From Hafnia psychrotolerans (GTDB lineage Bacteria > Pseudomonadota > Gammaproteobacteria > Enterobacterales > Enterobacteriaceae): a stretch of DNA of 61,248 nucleotides. Under the pieces are notes generated by a model that saw nothing but the letters and a program-made list of their open reading frames with translations, was not told the origin of the DNA and searched no databases. Each line of letters opens with the position of its first letter. Position 1 is the stretch's first letter. The stretch is from NCBI RefSeq assembly GCF_014639435.1, contig NZ_BMFZ01000015.1, positions 1-61,248 of the forward strand, given 5' to 3'. Shown in pieces: positions 22,247-31,167 of the stretch. A program made the position numbers and the translations under genes.

Positions 22247-23104
22247 ATGCTGCCTGTAGAACGCCATCGTTTTATCACTGAAATCCTTAGCCAGCGCGGA
22301 CGCATTCTGGTGCAGGAAGTGGCGCAGTTGTGCCGTATCTCGCTGGAGACGGCAAGGCGCGATCTGGCGATGCTGGAAAGGCGCGGGATTTTGCAGCGCA
22401 GCCACGGCGGCGCGGTGTTTGCCCAACACGCGGCGCCTGAGAAAGCGGTGGTGCCTTCGCAGATTGAGCAGGGAGAATCGTTTCGCGATCGCAGCAACCA
22501 GTCACCCGACAGCAAAACCCGCATCGCCAAGCACGCGCTGCAGCTGATCAACCCCGGCGATTGTCTGCTGCTCGACAGCAGCTCCAGCAGCTGGTTTTTA
22601 GCCCGGCAGCTGCCGGACATTCAACTGGTGGTGCTGACCAATTCGGTGCACATCATTCAGACGCTGGCGGTGAAAGCCAATGTGCGGGTGATCGGGCTGG
22701 GTGGCGAATATTCGGCAAAGTACGAGGATTTTGTCGGCGTTCTGGCCGAACAAATGCTGAAAGAGTTTGTGATCAACAAACTGTTTTTCTCCTGTCACGG
22801 CATCAGCCACGAAGGCGGAATCCGTGAAAGTAACGAGCATCACGCACGGCTGAAACAGCAAATGCTGCTTTCCTCCGAGCACAAAATTTTGCTGGCTGAT
22901 GCCAGCAAATTCGGCCGGCGCTCTTTTGCGCGGATCTGCCACTACCGGGAAATAGACACACTAATAACAGACCATCTGGAGGATGAAGAATTCCGACAGG
23001 AACTGGCCTGGAGCAACGTCAATGTCATTGAGGTTGCTCCTTTACCCCTACAGAAAAAAACTAAAAACAGCCGTAACGGCCCTTTCGCTGCGGCCAATAA
23101 CTGA
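22247..23104 (+). CDS. DeoR-family transcriptional regulator of the sugar operon
   Basis: A DeoR/GlpR-type repressor, 285 aa from the ATG at 22247 (MLPVERHRFITEILSQRGRI) with AAAGAGGAA upstream. The N-terminal winged helix contains VQEVAQLCRISLETARRDLAML (family HTH). The C-terminal sugar-phosphate sensor domain contains LLLDSSSSSWFLARQL and ends DTLITDHL. It is the first gene of the cluster, 19 bp upstream of the binding-protein gene, so it is probably co-transcribed and responds to the phosphorylated substrate. Confidence 0.88.
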   Translation: MLPVERHRFITEILSQRGRILVQEVAQLCRISLETARRDLAMLERRGILQRSHGGAVFAQHAAPEKAVVPSQIEQGESFRDRSNQSPDSKTRIAKHALQLINPGDCLLLDSSSSSWFLARQLPDIQLVVLTNSVHIIQTLAVKANVRVIGLGGEYSAKYEDFVGVLAEQMLKEFVINKLFFSCHGISHEGGIRESNEHHARLKQQMLLSSEHKILLADASKFGRRSFARICHYREIDTLITDHLEDEEFRQELAWSNVNVIEVAPLPLQKKTKNSRNGPFAAANN

Positions 23105-23123
23105 ACCTCTTTGGAGAGAAAAC

Positions 23124-24110
23124 ATGATCAAGAAATCCGTTCTTGCCTGCCTGTTCGCCACAGCCATGTTGTCCCTGTCTGCCCACGCCGCCGACAAAAT
23201 CCGCATGGGCGTGGTGGTAAAAGTCGGCGGTAACGCCTGGTTCAACGCCATGGAAGCCGGGATCAAAAGTGAAGCGGCCAAACGCGGGATCGACGCCTGG
23301 CAGGTCGGTCCGACCAGCGCAGATCCGGCGTTGCAGGTGCGTGCGATTGAAGATCTGATCGCGCAAAAAGTGGATGTGATCGGCGTGGTGCCGAACGACG
23401 CCCGCGTGCTCGAACCGGTATTGAAACGTGCGCACGATGCCGGGATCAAAGTCATCGTCCATGAATCGCCGGATCAGAAATACGCCGACTGGGATTTTGA
23501 AATGGTCGATGCCACACAGCACGGTATTACCCACATGGTCGCTCTCGCGCAGTGCATGAAAGAGAAAGGCGATTACGCGGTGTACGTCGGCAGCTTAACC
23601 GTGCCGCTGCATCAGAAATGGGCCGATGCCGCCATCAATTATCAGAAAGAGCACTACCCGAATATGCATCTGGTCGGTGACAAATTTGGCGTCGGTGAAT
23701 CCCTCGATGACAGCATTCGTACCACCAATGACCTGATGTCCAAAGATGCCAACCTGAAAGGCATTCTGGCCATCGGTTCACAAGGCCCGATTGGTGCAGG
23801 CCGCGCGGTGCTTAACCGCGGCAAAACCGATGACATCTGCGTCTTTGGGCCGTTCAGTCCGGGTCAGGGCGCCAGTCTGGTGAAAGCCGGGGCCATCAAA
23901 GGCGGCTTTATCTGGAATCCCATGGTCGCCGGTGAAGTCTTCGTACGCATCGCTGAGAAGCTGGAAAAAGGCGAAAAAATCACTGACGGCATGACCATCG
24001 AAGGCATGGGCAAAGTGAAAGTGGATGACGCCACACACACCATTCTGGGCAATGAAACCGAAAGTCTGGACAAAGCCAACCTGCCGAAACTGGTCAAAAT
24101 GGGGCTGTAA
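23124..24110 (+). CDS. Periplasmic sugar-binding protein (CUT2 family, LsrB/RhaS-like)
   Basis: The substrate-binding component of the ABC importer encoded by the next three genes. The 328-residue protein has a signal peptide (MIKKSVLACLFATAMLSLSAHA) and a periplasmic-binding fold typical of peripl_BP_4. The C-terminal IEGMGKVKV segment resembles LsrB (AI-2 binding). TTTGGAGAG lies ahead of the ATG at 23124. The ligand cannot be read from sequence; the adjacent AlsE-like and kinase genes argue for a hexose or pentose rather than AI-2. Confidence 0.85.
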   Translation: MIKKSVLACLFATAMLSLSAHAADKIRMGVVVKVGGNAWFNAMEAGIKSEAAKRGIDAWQVGPTSADPALQVRAIEDLIAQKVDVIGVVPNDARVLEPVLKRAHDAGIKVIVHESPDQKYADWDFEMVDATQHGITHMVALAQCMKEKGDYAVYVGSLTVPLHQKWADAAINYQKEHYPNMHLVGDKFGVGESLDDSIRTTNDLMSKDANLKGILAIGSQGPIGAGRAVLNRGKTDDICVFGPFSPGQGASLVKAGAIKGGFIWNPMVAGEVFVRIAEKLEKGEKITDGMTIEGMGKVKVDDATHTILGNETESLDKANLPKLVKMGL

Positions 24111-24112
24111 TC

Positions 24113-25645
24113 ATGGCAATCTCCGAGATCATTCAAACAGACAACGCGCCGCTGATTGACGTGCAAAATCTGTCGGTGACCTTTGGCGGACAGCGTGCGC
24201 TCAACGATATCTCCCTGCGGCTGATGCGGGGCGAAGTTCACTGCCTGGCGGGCACCAACGGCTGCGGGAAAAGTACGTTGATCAAAGTGATCTCGGGGGT
24301 TTATCAGCCGGATAACGGCTGCCAGATCACGCTCAGTTCGCCTTCACAAGGCAGCCAGAGTTTCAGCAGGCTGTCGCCGGATCAGGCGCGGCAATTTGGC
24401 GTGCAGGTGATTTATCAGGACTTATCGCTGTTCCCGAACCTCAGCGTGTTCGAGAACATCGCCTTCGACCACAACCTGCAGGGGTTGATGGGCTGGTATC
24501 GTCCGTCGCGCCTGCGGGACACCGCACAGCGCATTCTTACCGAACTCAATTACAGCTTAAATCTCGACAGCAAAGTCTCGACGCTGCCGATTGCCCAGCG
24601 TCAGCAGGTGGCGATTTGCCGCGCGCTGGTGGCTGAGGCGCGGCTGGTGATCATGGATGAACCGACCGCCTCGCTCACCCGTACCGAAGTCAACCAGCTG
24701 TTGCGCACCGTGCATTACCTGAAAAACAAAGGCATTAGCGTAGTGTTCGTCAGCCATCGCCTTGACGAAGTGCTGGAGATTTCCGACAGCGTGACGGTGA
24801 TCCGCGACGGCAAAAAAGTCGGCACTTTTCCGGCTTCTGAGGTCAGCAGCGAACGTCTGACCGAGCTGATGACCGGCCTCAAACTCGATTACCGCCTGAA
24901 AGCCGCCAACATGAATGACGAACGCATCATGCTGGAAGCCGACAAACTCACCCGCGAAGGCCAGTACCACGACGTTAGTTTCAAACTGCACGCCGGTGAA
25001 GTGCTTGGCCTGTGCGGCCTGCTCGGGTCGGGGCGCACCGAACTGGCGCTCAGCCTGTTTGGGATGACCAAACCGGACAGCGGCAAAATTTATCTCGACA
25101 GCAAACCGGTGCGTTTTCGCAGCCACGAAGACGCCATCAAATCCGGCATCGGCTACGTGTCGGAAGATCGCCTGACGCTTGGCCTGATCCAACAACAGTC
25201 GGTCGGCGACAACACGGTGCTGGCGATCATGGATCAGCTACGCAGCCGTTTTCATCTGATCGACGAATACCGCAAAAACAAGATCATCCAGCAGTGGATC
25301 GAAAAACTCGGCGTCAAAGTCGCCAATCCGGATCAGGCGATTTCCACGCTGTCCGGCGGCAATCAGCAAAAAATCGTGCTGGCGAAATGGGTGCTGACCC
25401 AGCCGAAAATCCTGATCCTCGATTCACCGACCGTCGGCGTGGACGTCGGCGCCAAGGCCAGCATCTATCAGTTGATCCACCAACTGGCGGAAGAGGGGAT
25501 TTCGATCCTGCTGATTTCCGATGAAGTACCGGAAGTCTATTTCAACTGTGACCGCGTGCTGCATTTCAGCGAAGGCACAGTGGTGGGCGAATACCTGCCG
25601 CGTGGCATCACTCAGCAACAGCTTGCGGAGGCGGTCAATGCTTAA
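24113..25645 (+). CDS. Sugar ABC transporter ATPase, duplicated domains
   Basis: The cytoplasmic ATPase of a CUT2 importer, 510 aa with two fused ABC domains. The first has Walker A GTNGCGKST at residues 47-55 and Walker B LVIMDEPTASLT, but its signature is degenerate (LPIAQRQQV). The second has the usual modified Walker A (GLLGSGRTE) and an intact LSGGNQQK. This asymmetry is normal for RbsA/AlsA/LsrA proteins. It starts two bases after the binding-protein stop and overlaps the next gene by eight bases. Confidence 0.93.
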   Translation: MAISEIIQTDNAPLIDVQNLSVTFGGQRALNDISLRLMRGEVHCLAGTNGCGKSTLIKVISGVYQPDNGCQITLSSPSQGSQSFSRLSPDQARQFGVQVIYQDLSLFPNLSVFENIAFDHNLQGLMGWYRPSRLRDTAQRILTELNYSLNLDSKVSTLPIAQRQQVAICRALVAEARLVIMDEPTASLTRTEVNQLLRTVHYLKNKGISVVFVSHRLDEVLEISDSVTVIRDGKKVGTFPASEVSSERLTELMTGLKLDYRLKAANMNDERIMLEADKLTREGQYHDVSFKLHAGEVLGLCGLLGSGRTELALSLFGMTKPDSGKIYLDSKPVRFRSHEDAIKSGIGYVSEDRLTLGLIQQQSVGDNTVLAIMDQLRSRFHLIDEYRKNKIIQQWIEKLGVKVANPDQAISTLSGGNQQKIVLAKWVLTQPKILILDSPTVGVDVGAKASIYQLIHQLAEEGISILLISDEVPEVYFNCDRVLHFSEGTVVGEYLPRGITQQQLAEAVNA

Positions 25646-26627
25646 GCTCAGCCGGTTACGCCCGTCCAGCAACGAAGGCTATTTAGCCTGGGTATTGCTG
25701 GTGGTTATTGTCACCTTTTCCCTGCTCACCAACCAGTTTCTGACCTTACAGAACTTGCTGGATCTGACCGAAAGCTACGCCGTCAGCGGCATTTTCGCGC
25801 TCGGCCTGTTTGTGGTGCTGGTCACTGGCGGCATCGACATTTCCTTCGCGGCGGTGGCGTCGGTGGTGCAGTACCTCATCGCCACGCTGGCGATCCACTA
25901 CGGCTTGAGCAGCCCGATAGGCAGCATCTTGCTGGCGGTCGCCATCGGCACCGTGCTTGGGATGATCAACGCGATTCTGATCTACTGCCTGCGCATCGTG
26001 TCGATCATCGTCACCATCAGTATGCAGTCGTTGCTGTTCGGGATGTTGATGTGGCTGACCAACGGCACCAGCCTGTATGACCTGCCGGACTGGCTGACCA
26101 CGCCGATCCGTGTGCTGCCGTTCAGCGTGGGCGAGCACCATTATCAGATTGGCCTGCCGGTGGTGGTGATGCTGGGCGTCGCCGGGCTGAGCTGGATCCT
26201 GCTCAACAAAACGCACCTCGGGCGGCAGCTGTTTGCGGTCGGCGGCGATCAGGAATCGGCGCGCCGCATCGGGATCCGCGTCGGCCTGCTGCATCTGTTC
26301 GCCTACGGCTATCTCGGTGCGATGGCGGCCATCGGCGGGCTGGTGCAGGTCTATCGCGTCGGTGAAGTGGTGCCGAATGCGCTGGTCGGCGGCGAGCTGG
26401 ATGTCCTTGCCGCTGCGGTGCTCGGCGGTGCCAGCCTGAACGGCGGTAAAGGCAGCGTGGTCGGCACACTGATGGGCGTGTTCCTGATCGGCGTGCTGAA
26501 AAACGGCCTGAACCTGATCGGTGTGTCCAGCTACTTCATGAACATTGTCATCGGTGCGGTGATTGTCGCGGCCATCACCGTCACCCATTACAAAAAACGC
26601 AAAGAAACCGAAGTCGGCTTCGCGTGA
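25638..26627 (+). CDS. Sugar ABC transporter permease 1
   Basis: An inner-membrane CUT2 permease, 329 aa from the ATG at 25638 (MLKLSRLRPSSNEGYLAW), overlapping the ATPase gene. It is strongly hydrophobic with about eight to ten membrane segments and the family motif VGGDQESARRIGI followed by GGELDVLAAAVLGGASLNGGKG. It pairs with the next permease, as in Lsr and Rha systems with two different permeases; AlsC of E. coli acts alone. Confidence 0.9.
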   Translation: MLKLSRLRPSSNEGYLAWVLLVVIVTFSLLTNQFLTLQNLLDLTESYAVSGIFALGLFVVLVTGGIDISFAAVASVVQYLIATLAIHYGLSSPIGSILLAVAIGTVLGMINAILIYCLRIVSIIVTISMQSLLFGMLMWLTNGTSLYDLPDWLTTPIRVLPFSVGEHHYQIGLPVVVMLGVAGLSWILLNKTHLGRQLFAVGGDQESARRIGIRVGLLHLFAYGYLGAMAAIGGLVQVYRVGEVVPNALVGGELDVLAAAVLGGASLNGGKGSVVGTLMGVFLIGVLKNGLNLIGVSSYFMNIVIGAVIVAAITVTHYKKRKETEVGFA

Positions 26628-26638
26628 GGAAACCCGCT

Positions 26639-27724
26639 ATGTTCGCGAAAAGCAGAAATTTGAACCTGAAAGCTAAGCCTGACGCCCGGCCACGCCTGAA
26701 AATAGGCAGCCTGAAGATCGACAACACCACGCTGGGATTATCGCTGTTACTGCTGGTGGTGATCGTCGGTTTCAGCCTGGCGATGCCGGGACGATTCTTC
26801 AGTGATGCGACCTTCATGAGCGTCGCCTTCCAGCTGCCTGAGCTCGGTTTGCTGACGCTGGCGATGTTTATCCCGATCCTCAGCGGCGGCCTGAATCTGT
26901 GCATTATCGCCACCGCGAATCTGACCAGCTTACTGATGGCGTGGGTGTTTCTGACCTGGCTGCCGCCGGATGCCAGCATGGCGATGCAGGCGGTCTGGCT
27001 GACGCTGGCACTGGTCGGCGCGATGATTCTGGCGCTGGTGATCGGCATGCTGACCGGCGCGCTGGTGGCCTACGTGGGGGCGCATCCGATTCTGGTGACG
27101 CTGGCAACCATGACCATGGTGAACGGTGTCGGCATCTACCTTTCACACGGCGCGGCGATCAGCGGTATGCCGGACATCGTGCGCTTTATCGGCGCGGAAA
27201 CCCTGCTCGGCATCCCGGTGCCGCTGATTGTCTTCCTGCTGACAGCGGCGCTGGTGGCGGTGTTCTTAGAGCGCACACGCCTTGGCAAATACATCTACAT
27301 GAGCGGCAGCAACATCAACGCCACCCACTTCAGCGGTGTGAATACCCACCGCGTGCTGATCGCCATCTACGTCATCTCCAGCATGTTATGCGTGATTGCT
27401 GGGCTGATCATGATGGCGCGCTTCAACTCGGCGCGCATGGGCTACGGCGATTCGTATCTGCTGCTGACAGTGCTGGCGATCATTCTCGGCGGCACCGACC
27501 CCAACGGCGGATTCGGCAAGGTGGCGGGCGTGGTGCTGTCGCTGATCGTCTTACAGGTGATCTCCACCGGCCTGAACCTGATGAACGTCAGCCCGCATTT
27601 CAGCCTGGCGATGTGGGGCGCGGTGCTGATTGTGGTGCTGGCGCTGAAATTCTTCCGTGCGCGCTATTTGCAAAAACGTGCCGGGCGCATGAGCGCCGCC
27701 AAAGCGCGCGCGGCGCAACCTTAA
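26639..27724 (+). CDS. Sugar ABC transporter permease 2
   Basis: The second CUT2 permease, 361 aa from the ATG at 26639 (MFAKSRNLNLKAKPD); an in-frame GTG at 26624 overlaps the previous stop and is a less likely start. A basic N-terminal tail precedes about ten membrane segments. It carries the NPNGGFGKVAGVVLSL-type loop of this family (ILGGTDPNGGFGK). It probably forms a heterodimer with permease 1. Confidence 0.9.
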   Translation: MFAKSRNLNLKAKPDARPRLKIGSLKIDNTTLGLSLLLLVVIVGFSLAMPGRFFSDATFMSVAFQLPELGLLTLAMFIPILSGGLNLCIIATANLTSLLMAWVFLTWLPPDASMAMQAVWLTLALVGAMILALVIGMLTGALVAYVGAHPILVTLATMTMVNGVGIYLSHGAAISGMPDIVRFIGAETLLGIPVPLIVFLLTAALVAVFLERTRLGKYIYMSGSNINATHFSGVNTHRVLIAIYVISSMLCVIAGLIMMARFNSARMGYGDSYLLLTVLAIILGGTDPNGGFGKVAGVVLSLIVLQVISTGLNLMNVSPHFSLAMWGAVLIVVLALKFFRARYLQKRAGRMSAAKARAAQP

Positions 27725-27765
27725 CGCTTTCATTGACTTATTGCCTCTGACCCAAGGACAACATC

Positions 27766-28446
27766 ATGGAATACAAAATTTCTCCGTCGCTGATGTGCAT
27801 GAGCCTGATCGACATCAAACAGCAGTTGGCCGTACTCAACCGTCGTGCTGACATGCTGCACATCGACATCATGGACGGCCATTACGTCAAAAATATCACG
27901 CTGTCGCCGTTCTTTATCGAGCAGATCCGCCCGCACACGCCGCTGATCCTGGACGTGCACATGATGGTGGAGAACCCGTCGGACTTTATCGAGCCGATTG
28001 CCCTTGCCGGTGCCGATTTTATCTGCCCGCATGCCGAAACCATTAACCGCGATGCATTCCGCATCATTAATCAGATCCGCTCACTGGGGAAAAAGGTCGG
28101 CGTGGTGCTGAACCCTGCGACGCCGGTGGAGTACATCCAGCACTACATTCATCTGCTGGATAAAATCACCGTCATGACCGTCGATCCGGGCTACGCGGGG
28201 CAGCCGTTCATCCCTGAGATGCTGGGAAAAATTGCCCAGCTGCGCGATCTCAAACAGCAAAAAAATTACCGCTATCTGATCGAGATCGACGGTTCCTGCA
28301 ACTTGCGGACTTATCAGGATCTGCTGGCGGCGGGTGCGGAAGTGCTGATCGTCGGCAGCTCCGGCCTATTCACGCTGGACACCGATCTCGATGTTGCCTG
28401 GGACAAAATGCTCGATCAGATGCGTCAGGCGCGTCACGCAGCCTGA
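27766..28446 (+). CDS. D-allulose-6-phosphate 3-epimerase-like protein (AlsE-like)
   Basis: A ribulose-phosphate 3-epimerase-family TIM barrel, 226 aa. Closer to AlsE than to Rpe: KISPSLMCMSLIDIK at the start, HIDIMDGHYV, TLSPFF, MTVDPGYAGQPFIPEML and EIDGSCN. These carry the metal-binding His/Asp pairs and both catalytic Asp residues. AlsE epimerises D-allulose 6-phosphate to fructose 6-phosphate. With the kinases next door this would feed an imported sugar into glycolysis. The exact sugar is inference. Confidence 0.85.
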   Translation: MEYKISPSLMCMSLIDIKQQLAVLNRRADMLHIDIMDGHYVKNITLSPFFIEQIRPHTPLILDVHMMVENPSDFIEPIALAGADFICPHAETINRDAFRIINQIRSLGKKVGVVLNPATPVEYIQHYIHLLDKITVMTVDPGYAGQPFIPEMLGKIAQLRDLKQQKNYRYLIEIDGSCNLRTYQDLLAAGAEVLIVGSSGLFTLDTDLDVAWDKMLDQMRQARHAA

Positions 28447-28461
28447 GGGCAGGAGAGCCGT

Positions 28462-29406
28462 ATGCCGCATTTTCTCGGAGTCGACGTCGGGGGTACCAAC
28501 ACCCGTTTAATGCTGATGGACAGCCAGCAACATTTTCGCGGCTATCACAAAATCCCAACCCAAAGCTGGGCGGGGCAGACCGCCCCGTTACGCGGTCTGG
28601 AAGCGCTGATCGTTGAGTATCTGCGGACGCAGGATCCACAGGCTCAGGTTGCGCAGGTGATGCTCGGCCTGCCGGGGATCCTCTCCCGTGACCGGAACAC
28701 CGTGCTGTCGCTGCCGTTCATTTCGGCGCTGGATAACCAGCCGGTGGCGGCGCTGCTGTCCGGGCATTTGCATCTGCCAGTAACGATGGATAAAGACGTT
28801 AACCATCTGATGTGGTGGGATTTACATCAGCACGGTGAACTGCCGGACGTCGCGGTCGGGCTGTATCTCGGTACCGGGCTGGGCAATAGTTTGTGGATCA
28901 ACGGTGATTTTTATCACGGTGCACACGGCGGTGCGGGCGAGCTCGGCCACATTCCGCTGGCAGGCAATCCGCTGCTCTGCCCTTGCGGTAAAACCGGCTG
29001 CGTCGAGACGCTGACTTCCGGCAACTGGCTGACCGGGTGGGCACGGCAACATGCGCCGCAAACGCCTTTCGCCGACCTGTTTACGCGTCACGCCGGGCAT
29101 GTGGATTTGATTGAATTTATAGCGCGTCTGGCGCGCACCGTCGCCAGCGAAATGAACATTTTGGATCCGGAATTCCTGGTGCTGGGCGGTGGCGTGCTGG
29201 CGATGGACAACTTCCCACTCGCTCAGCTCGAACAGCAGTTACGCAGCCATTTACGCAGCCCGTATCCGGCCAACGGACTGAGTATTCACTTTAGCGCCAT
29301 TACCGACGAGACCGGCTGCCGGGGAGCATGTTTAGCCGCACAGCGCGTTTTTCAGTCGCAGCCTGCCGTTGCAGCGCGACCGTTTTCCTTCAGGAGAGAG
29401 GCATGA
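28462..29406 (+). CDS. ROK-family sugar kinase (AlsK-like)
   Basis: A predicted ATP-dependent sugar kinase, 314 aa. The phosphate-binding motif GVDVGGTNTRLML is near the N-terminus, followed by GLYLGTGLGNSLWING, the HGGAGELGHIPL sugar/zinc motif and the CPCGKTGCVETL zinc cluster. It resembles E. coli AlsK (D-allose kinase). The last codons overlap the following kinase start by four bases (ATGA), so translation is coupled. The C-terminal 20 residues extend beyond the fold. Confidence 0.87.
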   Translation: MPHFLGVDVGGTNTRLMLMDSQQHFRGYHKIPTQSWAGQTAPLRGLEALIVEYLRTQDPQAQVAQVMLGLPGILSRDRNTVLSLPFISALDNQPVAALLSGHLHLPVTMDKDVNHLMWWDLHQHGELPDVAVGLYLGTGLGNSLWINGDFYHGAHGGAGELGHIPLAGNPLLCPCGKTGCVETLTSGNWLTGWARQHAPQTPFADLFTRHAGHVDLIEFIARLARTVASEMNILDPEFLVLGGGVLAMDNFPLAQLEQQLRSHLRSPYPANGLSIHFSAITDETGCRGACLAAQRVFQSQPAVAARPFSFRREA

Positions 29407-30335
29407 ACAAAGGCAAGGTATGCGTATTTGGTTCTTTCAACCTCGACATCGTCGCAGGCATGGCACGCTTTCCACAGCCGGGGGAGTCCTTGATTGCCCG
29501 TAACAGCATGATGGGCGCGGGCGGTAAGGGCGCGAATCAGGCGGTCGCCGCGCTGCGTGCCGGTGCGCGGGTGCATTATATCGGCAAAGTGGGACGCGAT
29601 GACTTCGGCATGTTCGCCCGCCGCCATCTCGACAACGCCGGTTTCGACGCCGTCACGCTCTTTACCACCAGCGAATGCCCGACCGGCAACGCGCTGATTT
29701 ACGTCGCCGGTGCCGACGCTGAAAACATGATCGCGGTCGATCCGGGCGCCAACCTGACGGTCACCGAGGACGAGGTTGAACAGTGCCGTCCGGCAGTCGC
29801 GGCGGCAGATATCCTGCTAACACAACTGGAAAATAACTTATCGGCGATCGAAAAACTGATCGGCATCGCCAAAGACAACGGCACCTATATCATCCTCAAC
29901 CCCGCGCCGTTTCAGCCGGTTTCTGATCATCTGCTGGCACAGGTGGATTTGCTCACGCCGAACGCCACGGAGTGTACGCTGCTGACCGGCATCGAAGTGC
30001 GTGACGTTCCCTCCGCAAAGCGCGCCGCCCACGCGCTGCACGCCAAAGGTATTCAGGCGCTGATCATCACGCTCGGCACGCAGGGCGCGGTGCTGTCAGT
30101 GGACGGTGAAACCCAGCTCATCGCCGCCTGCCCGGCCACCCCGGTCGATACCACCGGCGCGGGCGATGCCTTCAACGGCGCGCTGGCCTCACAGCTCGCC
30201 GCTGGATCCACGCTGCAAGATGCCGCCCTGTTTGCTTCCGCCTATGCGTCCGTATGCGTCGAACGCGCAGGTGCCGCCGCATCGATGCCGACCTATGAGG
30301 AAGCGCGGGAAAGGATGAAGGTGGCGGTGGCGTGA
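29403..30335 (+). CDS. PfkB-family carbohydrate kinase (ribokinase-like)
   Basis: A 310-residue ribokinase-type kinase starting at 29403 after AGGAGAGAG. Signatures: GSFNLDIV at the N-terminus, GGKGANQAVAALRAGA near residue 40 and the catalytic/anion-hole DTTGAGDAFNGAL near 250. It resembles RbsK throughout. Having both a ROK and a PfkB kinase in one operon suggests two phosphorylation steps or two substrates. Last gene of the operon; a hairpin follows. Confidence 0.9.
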   Translation: MNKGKVCVFGSFNLDIVAGMARFPQPGESLIARNSMMGAGGKGANQAVAALRAGARVHYIGKVGRDDFGMFARRHLDNAGFDAVTLFTTSECPTGNALIYVAGADAENMIAVDPGANLTVTEDEVEQCRPAVAAADILLTQLENNLSAIEKLIGIAKDNGTYIILNPAPFQPVSDHLLAQVDLLTPNATECTLLTGIEVRDVPSAKRAAHALHAKGIQALIITLGTQGAVLSVDGETQLIAACPATPVDTTGAGDAFNGALASQLAAGSTLQDAALFASAYASVCVERAGAAASMPTYEEARERMKVAVA

Positions 30336-30349
30336 GGAAATGCAGGATG

Positions 30350-30387
30350 CGTTTTGCTCCTTCTCCTGTTAACTGAGGAGCAAAACG
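30350..30387 (+). terminator. Hairpin at the end of the sugar operon
   Basis: An 11-bp stem CGTTTTGCTCC/GGAGCAAAACG with a 16-nt loop, 14 bp after the kinase stop codon. No T-run follows on the plus strand. It lies 9 bp before the left copy of the 24-bp direct repeat. Confidence 0.6.
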
Positions 30388-30396
30388 GCGTCATTC

Positions 30397-30420
30397 CTGC
30401 GAGACATCTTCCAGATTTCA
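30397..30420. repeat. 24-bp direct repeat, left copy
   Basis: A perfect 24-bp match, beginning CTGCGAGACATC, to 40461-40484 about 10 kb away. Base composition and gene content change sharply right after it: core-like GC-rich sugar operon to the left, AT-rich accessory genes to the right. Confidence 0.85.
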
Positions 30421-30678
30421 TCTTGAACGCTATTACAACTTCATTTGAACCATATATATAACAATATACTCATACATCCAGAATCAATACGGAGGTATTG
30501 GCTGGGATATAATAAAGATATTCTCATTTTATATAAAAATTTATTATATTAAATTTTATTATTATTATTATTATTTTATATGGATAAGCGAAAGCATTAC
30601 TGTTTCAGGTGATTGATTTTTAAATTATAAAGAAGTAATGTTTGTATGGTGATTTTTTATTTTAATAAGGATGTTTAA
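30421..30678. other. AT-rich leader upstream of hcp
   Basis: About 260 bp of very AT-rich DNA without an ORF, including six tandem ATT triplets at 30558-30575. It should contain the hcp promoter. Its composition differs strongly from the sugar operon and suggests foreign DNA. Confidence 0.6.
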
Positions 30679-31164
30679 ATGGCAATCCCAGCTTATTTAT
30701 GGTTGAAAGATGACGGTGGTGCGGACATCAAAGGTTCTGTGGATGTAAATAATAGAGAAGGTAGTATTGAAATTACAAGTTTTTCACATAATTTACGATT
30801 GCCTATAGACCCTTTAACAGGAAGCATTACAGCAACGCGCCATCATTCTGCGATGGTTTTCCAAAAAGAGTTTGATCCATCATCACCTTATTTATATAAA
30901 GCAGTTTCAAAAGGCCAAACTTTAAAGTCAGCAGAAATTAAATGGTATCATATCAATGATGCAGGGCAAGAAGTTGAGTACTTCAATATGTTAATCGAAG
31001 GCGTTAAGGTTGTGAGCATTTCCCCTCTGATGCATGATGTTAAAGACGCAACTAAAGAAAAGCACAATCATCTTGAAGTTATTGAACTCCATTACGAGAA
31101 AATAACGTGGAAACATTGCGATGGGAATATCATGTTCACAGACTCATGGAATGAAAGGGCGTAA
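30679..31164 (+). CDS. hcp: Type VI secretion Hcp-family tube protein
   Basis: Hcp forms the hexameric inner tube of the type VI secretion apparatus and can carry effectors in its lumen. The 161-residue protein fits the family: AIPAYLWLKDDGGADIKGSV at the N-terminus, SPYLYKAVSKGQTLKSAE in the middle and EVIELHYEKITW before a short tail ending TDSWNERA. AAGGA sits seven bases before the ATG. No TssA-M structural genes occur in the window, so this is an orphan hcp, directly followed by a toxin-like gene. Confidence 0.93.
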   Translation: MAIPAYLWLKDDGGADIKGSVDVNNREGSIEITSFSHNLRLPIDPLTGSITATRHHSAMVFQKEFDPSSPYLYKAVSKGQTLKSAEIKWYHINDAGQEVEYFNMLIEGVKVVSISPLMHDVKDATKEKHNHLEVIELHYEKITWKHCDGNIMFTDSWNERA

Positions 31165-31167
31165 ACT

